Source: Gonocerus acuteangulatus (Eukaryota; Arthropoda; Insecta; Hemiptera; Coreidae). Taken from it: 64,000 nucleotides of DNA. This document shows positions 58,735-64,000 of the stretch, one piece after another. How positions within the stretch are numbered: position 1 is the stretch's first letter; each line of letters begins with the position of its first letter. The notes under the pieces are model-generated. The model saw only the letters and a program-made list of their open reading frames with translations. It did not search any database and was not told where the DNA came from. Made by a program: the position numbers and the translations under genes. Location of the stretch: the NCBI GenBank assembly GCA_946811695.1, contig OX328123.1, positions 148,175,975-148,239,974 on the forward strand. Direction: 5' to 3'.

Positions 58735-58974
58735 CCCAGCTTGTTCACAAATTTCTCTCGTCTTGGCTGAAGAGTTGGATGCACGAGGTAAAATGGCTAG
58801 CTGTTTTTGGACCGTGGGCCTGCTAATGCTTTTCTTTTGGTCATAATCACTACCCATCCTAAGGAAATTCCTTATGAAATACCTACTTTTATTTAAAGTT
58901 CGAGCGATTTTCGATAATATCCTATTTTTATCCCTCAATGTTTTAATTACGTCCTTTTCATTCTCCGACAACAC
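58735..58974 (-). pseudogene. Second, inverted Tc3-like transposase N-terminus
   Basis: VIKTLRDKNRILSKIARTLN, KSRYFIRNFLRMGSDYDQKK and SNSSAKTREICEQAGVSS mirror the + strand copy, in the right arm of the fold-back. It has slightly different residues and is less frameshifted, so the two halves are not a simple recent duplication. Confidence 0.85.
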
Positions 58975-59412
58975 TTTCCCTCTAGTTATTACTTAAACAG
59001 GTTTAATTAGACCCAATGATTGAATTAATGAATGCAATGATCATTAAAAGTGTTTCTACAGCAACATTTAGATGAAAACTGAGTGGGTGGCCTATCCTTT
59101 TGTCACGCTTAAATATATACATTTCAGCTAATCCTTAGTCAAGAAGGATCAGAGCTCATTACAGACATGCTCTTCCAAAAGTCAGTGACACTCGAACAGT
59201 GTGTATTTGGTTTGGCTTAAATGTAACATTAAATAGTGACAAAAACTGATATAATATAGGGTGGCCTATAATTTTGTCGGGGAGTGTATTTTGGTATTAA
59301 TACTACGCTAATCTTTGTGAAGTAAATAATCATACCATTACATTTATAAGTGGATCAGTCTCTTTGCTGAACATTACATTTAGTATTAACTTGTTGAGTT
59401 CCTTGATAGAGT

Positions 59413-59919
59413 ATGGAGGTGTTCGTACCGTCTGAGGAGCATATTCGCAACTGAAGGCTTTTTCAGTTTAATGCAGCAATTAAGGCGACAGCTGCGACTC
59501 AAAAAATAAATGAAGTCTATGGTGACGTGTTGATTGTAAGTGCTGACGTTAGTACAGGTAATCCTAGGTTAACCATTGAGGAACTATCCGTGAGACTTGG
59601 GTGCACATGGTCCACCGAACAGAGGACCCTTCATGATATTGGTAAGTCACACAAACAGGAGCAATAGGTACCTCAGCAATTATCGGAAGCCCACAAGGAC
59701 TATCGGAGCCCACTCTGCTCATAGTTGCCATCTAGTCTCCATTATGATCCATTTTTATGTAAAATTGTGACCGAAGAGGAAAAATGGATTCCTTATGACA
59801 TCATGAAGCGGTCAAAACAATGGTTGTCTCAAGACAAATCTCCAGTACCAACCAATAAACCGACCTTGTCTATCAGGAATGTGTTACAGTGTATGTGGTG
59901 GGGCGTCCGTGGCAAATAA
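59413..59919 (+). pseudogene. Mariner transposase, internally deleted
   Basis: MEVFVPSEEHIRN then stop, LFQFNAAIKATAATQKINEV and YGDVLI cover the N-terminal HTH. A deletion then removes the second HTH linker. NPRLTIEELSVRLGCTWSTE, LHDIGKSHKQEQ and VPQQLSEAHKDYRSPLCS follow. The first catalytic site, normally TGDEKW in this family, reads VTEEEKWIPYD, with Glu for the Asp. The frame ends CMWWGVRGK, before the second and third acidic residues. Several stops are present. Inactive. Confidence 0.88.
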
Positions 59920-60008
59920 AATTATTCCGAAGTCAAAGTGTTGATTTCTTTTGGGTACCCCTATTATATATAATTCATCCAGTTAATAAACTAACGATTA
60001 AAAGTATG

Positions 60009-60605
60009 CAGGGTGTCCCGTAAATATCCCGTCATATTGTGGGAGGTGATAGAGGGCCATTAGGGGTACAAAAAATGTTCTATGACGATTTTCCGAATTC
60101 TCACACATAAGGGAGAAAACGTCATTTTATTGGGGGTTTTTTTTTTCAGACAAACGTGGTTTTTAGAAGAATAATCGTTGTAGCTCCGTCCCAGGTGGTT
60201 CTATTAGAAAGAAAGTGAAACCAATCGAAAGCTGAGTAAATTTATTATAAGACTAGTTGAGAGTAAACATTAAAAATGAATGAGAATTTATGTATTTCTA
60301 TCTTACCAAAAGAAAGCTATTCTAAATTTTCTGAATTTTTCTTGATATTTCTTACAAGCGTGACTCCTCAATGGGATTTCCGGGTTTTAGAAAAACACAA
60401 ACAACAAAAACACAATCTACTTACTTACGTACTTTATTTATTTATTGTTATAGGATTTTTATTTTTATTTTCGTGGAAGTAATTTTTTTATTGTTTTAAG
60501 AAAATATTTACTTAATATTAAAGTAAATATTTACAAAAATAAATATTTCTTTTAAGCTTTTTGAATAAACTGAAGAAAAAAAATGTAATTTTCTTTTCAC
60601 AGATC
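60009..60605. mobile_element. Fold-back element, CAGGGTGTCCCG family, third copy (truncated)
   Basis: It begins CAGGGTGTCCCGTAAATAT and follows the left arm of the 40.6-kb element to about 60390. It then jumps to part of the right arm and stops at CACAGATCCATGTT without the right terminus. The palindrome at 60619 begins 15 bases later. Confidence 0.85.
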
Positions 60606-60618
60606 CATGTTAATCCAT

Positions 60619-60918
60619 GGCATTTTTCTCCAGCGGTGGTACTCCTCCTCACTTCTTCCTGGGATATTTCAATGGGTTCATCTCCGTCTTCGTCAGCCAG
60701 GTACTTGTTGTTTCTTCCTCGGTGGTTGCCAAGGGAATGAAATTTTTCTCGATCTGGGGCTAGAGAGTAGAAAGGGCGCCCAGATCGAGAAAAATTTCAT
60801 TCCCTTGGCAACCACCGAGGAAGAAACAACAAGTACCTGGCTGACGAAGATGGAGATGAACCCATCGAAATATCCCAGGAAGAAGTGAGGAGGAGTACCA
60901 CCGCTGGAGAAAAATGCC
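60619..60918. repeat. 300-bp near-perfect palindrome
   Basis: Arms 60619-60758 and 60779-60918 (140 bp each) are reverse complements with only about two mismatches around a 20-base spacer. Translated on the + strand, the right arm gives KYLADEDGDEPIEISQEEVR, resembling the linker between endonuclease and RT in non-LTR ORF2 proteins. The arm may therefore be a captured retrotransposon piece. Such a hairpin is prone to instability and to RNA interference if transcribed. Confidence 0.92.
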
Positions 60919-60924
60919 GTTCCA

Positions 60925-60927
<3 letters not shown>

Positions 60928-60968
<41 letters not shown>
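60928..60968. repeat. (TA)n microsatellite
   Basis: TA tract to the right of the palindrome, left flank of the ribozyme-bearing TIR element. Confidence 0.95.
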
Positions 60969-60969
<1 letters not shown>

Positions 60970-61011
60970 GTTAATTCTTCTTAATAATGACCTAATATAT
61001 ATTTTTTCACT

Positions 61012-61238
61012 TGTTCTTATTTCTTTCTATGGCAGGGGGCCATAAAGTAGTACACCTTCGTTCTACCTGACGCGCAAATGAGATAATGGCGAGAGGACTT
61101 CCTTTTAAGGAAACCCCCTGATGAGGTGCGAATGAAGCACGAAACATGACGGGAAAATATTTCAAATAAAGTAGTTGAACATAACGAACGGTGTTCTACT
61201 TTATGGACCCCCCTGCCATAGAAAGAAATAAGAATAAG

Positions 61239-61240
<2 letters not shown>
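61012..61240. mobile_element. 229-bp TIR element with hammerhead-like centre
   Basis: GTTCTTATTTCTTTCTATGG, CAGGGGG and CATAAAGTAG at the left are inverted at the right (CTACTTTATGGACCCC..., CCATAGAAAGAAATAAGAA). Arms of about 55 bp surround a centre holding a hammerhead-like motif. TA tracts lie on both sides. The arrangement resembles two head-to-head Penelope-like element ends. Confidence 0.7.
61114..61153 (+). ncRNA. Hammerhead ribozyme-like motif, one core change
   Basis: CTGATGA (61118-61124) is intact. Stem II is GTGC with GCAC, then GAAA. Stem III would be the self-complementary CATG, then AC. Penelope-type motifs read GAAACATGTC, so the U before the cleavage base is A here. Short stem I: CCC with GGG. 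Cleavage is probably impaired. Confidence 0.55.

Positions 61241-61287
<47 letters not shown>
61241..61287. repeat. (TA)n microsatellite
   Basis: Right flank of the ribozyme-bearing TIR element. Confidence 0.95.
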
Positions 61288-61291
<4 letters not shown>

Positions 61292-61309
61292 TAGTATCTT
61301 ATTTAAAGA

Positions 61310-61755
61310 ATTTTGTATCTTTTTGTAATGTAATACTGATATTCGGAAGAGGTAGAGACCATGGTTGTCTGGAGGGCACTGCATTATGAGTAATAGGCGG
61401 TAGGGCAATGTTGAACTTTCATTAGAGTTCTGATCCCCTAAGAGGGAAAGGTATTCTTTTCGAGAGGTCTTCGATGTGATTAAGTAATTCATTTATTGCA
61501 ATGGAAACTAGAAGGGCACTGATCATACTTCCCTGCGGGACCCCATTTTCTTGCATTGGCTCTAATGATACCATTTCGAATTCCAAATGTTATATACGTC
61601 AACAAATTTTGAATAAAATTAAATATATAGCCATTTACTCCGAATTTCGTGAGTTTGTCAAGAATAAGCTTCCTCCAGACACAATCAAATGCATTTTTTA
61701 TGTCAATAAATACTGCTAAATCTTTTTCATTTGTGTTGAAAGCAGAGATGCGGGT
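61310..61755 (-). pseudogene. Non-LTR reverse transcriptase catalytic-core fragment
   Basis: The - strand reads KDLAVFIDIKNAFDCVWRKL (motif A with catalytic Asp), ILDKLTKFGVNGYIFNFIQN and, after a shift near 61580, NGVPQGSMISALLVSIAIN (motif B). The YADD/FADD region is missing. Further down, QPWSLPLPNISITLQKDTKF resembles the stretch before RNase H, implying an internal deletion of the intervening part. Dead fragment. Confidence 0.8.
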
Positions 61756-62085
61756 TTGAGTACCACCTGAAGCAGGTGAGTTGTTTTTATTTCAAGGCCC
61801 GTTGCAATAATTCCCTACTTTACCATGATGTTTAGGAAAGGTGGTAACCTGTAGCCAGCCTGGAGTTCATGGTCTAGATTCAGAAGTGCCGTAAATAAAA
61901 TGTAATTTGACGGTCTTTGCTCCCAATTTCGTTATCCTATTACAGGGCTAGAATATGGAAGAAGGTGTCAAGTTATTGCTACATAAATGGTTTGAAATCC
62001 AGAAATAGGTGGCGATAACAACCTATTCCCCAACCACCCAGGTGGCTTGGATCTCAGGATGTTACCTTAAATACACTCTATTTAC

Positions 62086-62293
62086 CTAGGGATAACGTAA
62101 ATCCAGGTTCCGAACCCATCAACACACGCCAAGGTGGTGTTTGCCTCTCTCAAATTTATATCAATAAATTGTCTTAATTGTCTCTTGTAAACAAGATTGT
62201 ATACTTGCTGTTTCAGGTTCGGGTTGTTGAAGCTGCCTTCCACAATATTTACAAGCTTCTGTAAATATTCTTTCAAGTCGGCCCGGGAAATAG
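62086..62293 (-). CDS. Candidate exon, protein not recognised
   Basis: A 208-bp open segment on the - strand is bounded by an acceptor-like ATATTGTAG and a donor CCTAG|GTAAAT, with phases that leave 68 whole codons. It reads ISRADLKEYLQKLVNIVEGS, FNNPNLKQQVYNLVYKRQLR, QFIDINLREANTTLACVDGF and GTWIYVIP. Composition is protein-like. No domain was recognised, the acceptor lacks a pyrimidine tract, and RT fragments lie on both sides in the same orientation. It may instead be transposon-derived. Confidence 0.3.
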
Positions 62294-62509
62294 CTACAAT
62301 ATTTTATTACTAAAATCTACCTGAAAGACAATAATTGATTTAATGAAAAAAGTTACAAAATTTAATTTTTACTTGAGTTAGTTCAATAAATAATTTACCT
62401 ATATTAAATTATGGCTTTTTAATTCTCATTATTTTTTAAATAATACTTTTCACGCATTCATATAAAGACTTATCAGCGTGGTCAAATTTCAAATCAAATT
62501 AAAAGAAAA

Positions 62510-62513
<4 letters not shown>

Positions 62514-62578
<65 letters not shown>
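62514..62578. repeat. Poly(T) tract, about 65 bases
   Basis: Uninterrupted T run, possibly the poly(A) tail of a - strand retroposon to its right. No TSD was identified. Confidence 0.95.
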
Positions 62579-62765
62579 CTTTTTGCTTCTGTTGATAGTG
62601 TACATCTGTCCAAAGATGTACAATAAGCAAATTTGTTCAAACAATAGCAATATACTGGATGAGATGAGGGGAGAAGGCAGACATTACTGCTACTCCAAAT
62701 GACAGTTCTCGTCTTATCTTATTTCAATGCTAACTTGGTTGAACTATAAACACTACTTATTGCTG

Positions 62766-63085
62766 TTGTAAATGGCAGGGGAGGCGGCGAGAAGGATTAT
62801 CAGGGATAACATTGGAAGAGAGGGATCTGCCAAGAGGAAAGGGGTTTTAGAGAAAAAAATCAGTAATCAGGATTTGGCTAAATCATGGACAAAGGGTATT
62901 ATTAGAGTGAGTCTCCGTGGATAGTCAAGTTTGAGGCGTAGGAAGGGGCGTTGAGGATTTTACAGAGGACTTCGTTATGGGTAACATTTACATTTGATGG
63001 CTTAGATGATCCCAATAGTTCTATTTCGTATGTCCCCATCGGACTTGTGATGGTCTTGGATATTGTCAGTTTGTTTTTTGTGTCA
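62766..63085 (-). pseudogene. Jockey-type ORF2 C-terminal fragment
   Basis: The - strand reads NKLTISKTITSPMGTYEIEL and LGSSKPSNVN, then ILNAPSYASNLTIHGDSL. Further on, PLGRSLSSNVIPDNPSRRL follows with stops between. This is the same region as the 7.1-kb fragment but a different, more decayed copy. Confidence 0.8.
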
Positions 63086-63490
63086 AGTTTTGATTCACAT
63101 ATTCAGTTATTGCTACCCCATGGCACGCTGGTTAATACCTCCGAAGGAAAGGTGCAACTTCTAAAACGGTTGTGGTAGATTGTACTTTCTCTTGCTGAAA
63201 AAATTCCCAACTCAATCATGAATATTTAGAGAGAACGGCAACCTGTAGATTACCCGGCGATTCCAACACATGACCACTAAGAACACCATCCATACTCCCA
63301 TTTTTGAGGAATGGTCACTGGCCCGGAGTAAAAATGCCTCCGGTCTACGGTATGTCTCAGAGGACTTATCTGGCACATTACACAGCCTCGCATCGGTAGC
63401 CGTTGCCGGTCAAACAGGGACTCCTACGTATTCCATGACACAAGTCCAGCAGGGTTTGGGCTCTGCAGATCTTCACGTACCTTTGCTGAC
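63086..63490. other. No gene recognised
   Basis: A 102-codon + strand frame (63270-63578) has no recognisable domain and runs into the tandem array. Confidence 0.4.
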
Positions 63491-63494
63491 CATG

Positions 63495-64000
63495 ATTGAC
63501 AGAGAGAGGGCACTGCAGAGCCTTGCCAACCTTTGCTGCCTAGAGTGTGAATTGCAGAGCCGCACCACCCTCTACTGAAGGAGATTTACAGAGAGAGGGC
63601 ACTGCAGAGCCTCGCCAACTTCTGCTGACGGAGATTGACAGAGGGAGGGCACTGCAGAGCCTCGCCGACCTCTGCTGACGGAGACTGACAGAGAGAGGGC
63701 ACTCCAGAGCCTCGCCGACCTCTGCTGACGGAGATTGAGAGAGAGGGCACTGCAGAGCCTCACCGGCCTCTGTTGACGGAGGTTGACAGAGAGGGGGCAC
63801 TATAGAGCCTCGCCGACCTCTGCTGACGGAGATTTACAGAGAGAGGGCACTGCAGAGCCTCACCAACTTCTGCTGACGGAGATTGACAGAGAGAGGGCAC
63901 TGCAGAGCCTCGCCGACCTCTGCTGACGGAGATTGACAGAGAGAGGGCACTGCAGAGCCTCGCCGACCTCTGCTGACGGAGATTGAGAGAGAGGGAACTG
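63495..64000. repeat. 50-bp tandem array, at least 10 units, continues past the window
   Basis: The unit is GAGAGAGGGCACTGCAGAGC, CTCGCCGACCTCTGCTGACG, GAGATTGACA with scattered changes and occasional loss of GA pairs. CTGCAG (PstI) recurs in nearly every unit. Homogenisation increases to the right. Frames on both strands are by-products. Confidence 0.95.

Larger units (their letters stand above)
57822..59290. mobile_element. Tc3-like fold-back element
   Basis: Long arms (about 400-500 bp each) are inverted: GTTTTTGTCACTATTTAATG and AAGCCAAACCAAATACACAC on the left recur as complements on the right. The right end carries ATTTTGTCGGGGAGTG plus TA, typical of Tc1/Tc3 termini. The left terminus is degraded. 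Each arm includes the N-terminal transposase coding region, so the element is two head-to-head 5' halves sharing one middle. Confidence 0.8.
57787..59963 (+). mobile_element. Mariner-type element, inactive, carrying a nested Tc3-like element
   Basis: The left terminus GGGGTACCCAAAAGTAATCA (57787) matches inverted the right terminus TGATTTCTTTTGGGTACCCC at 59942-59961, followed by TA. The mariner interior resumes at about 59291 with a damaged transposase. The Tc3-like fold-back at about 57822-59290 separates the left TIR from the rest. Confidence 0.85.

Noticed and set aside
63540..63800. Ser/Leu-rich frames on the - strand
   Set aside because: They track the 50-bp array.

Overview
This window looks like arthropod (most likely insect) nuclear DNA. 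It is AT-rich and has GT-AG spliced exons, about twenty (TA)n microsatellites, tRNA-headed and 5S-rRNA-headed SINEs, 5'-truncated non-LTR retrotransposons of Jockey, I/R1-like (RNase H bearing) and RTE-like type, and mariner, Tc3-like, hAT and Helitron/Helentron-like DNA elements. There is no bacterial-style gene organisation, no rRNA operon and no CRISPR. Bases 46742-46941 are an assembly gap of 200 Ns.

The only convincing host gene is on the + strand near 55.6-57.5 kb: two exons (55572-55751 and 57410-57546) joined in frame by consensus splice sites. The protein is not recognised. Its intron carries a 1.07-kb inverted-repeat element. A second, weaker candidate exon lies on the - strand at 62086-62293. 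Everything else recognisable is mobile or tandem-repeat DNA, separated by AT-rich sequence and a few GC-richer unique islands (about 10.6-11.0, 13.1-13.6, 15.2-15.9, 26.2-26.6, 36.2-36.6 and 47.8-48.4 kb) that could hold conserved non-coding elements.

Layout. 0.4-6.6 kb: a Helitron-like copy split by a 4.4-kb retrotransposon insertion with a 12-bp target-site duplication (TSD). 6.9-8.0 kb: two short truncated retroposons, each with its own TSD. 8.3-10.4 kb: a hammerhead-ribozyme-like motif, SINE tails, a possible CCAAT/E-box cluster, a tandem array rich in GCGCATGCGC, a tRNA SINE and a hairpin element. 11.5-15.1 kb: an RT fragment, a Helitron-like copy, a 5S SINE and a deleted fold-back element. 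16.2-18.9 kb: a nested terminal-inverted-repeat (TIR) element. 19.3-22.5 kb: four tandem arrays. 27-35 kb: Helitron-like copies, a new-looking 1.4-kb TIR element and a ribozyme-bearing insertion. 37.0-39.5 kb: a hAT-type fold-back element filled with about 80 copies of a 24-bp repeat. 40.6-44.8 kb: a 1.7-kb fold-back element, a MITE and a ten-copy 162-bp satellite. 45.4-55 kb: Helitron-like copies, a SINE and a palindromic element. 57.8-61.3 kb: a dead mariner with a Tc3-like fold-back element inside, a 300-bp near-perfect palindrome and a ribozyme-bearing TIR element. 61.4-64 kb: RT fragments and a 50-bp array running off the end.

The most unusual items are the satellite-filled hAT fold-back element, three hammerhead-like motifs at different stages of decay, and two SINE families with different heads (tRNA and 5S) but one tail. 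The palindromic core shared by two elements with different ends, and the 300-bp palindrome at 60.6-60.9 kb, also stand out. All calls rest on reading the sequence; no database search was possible.
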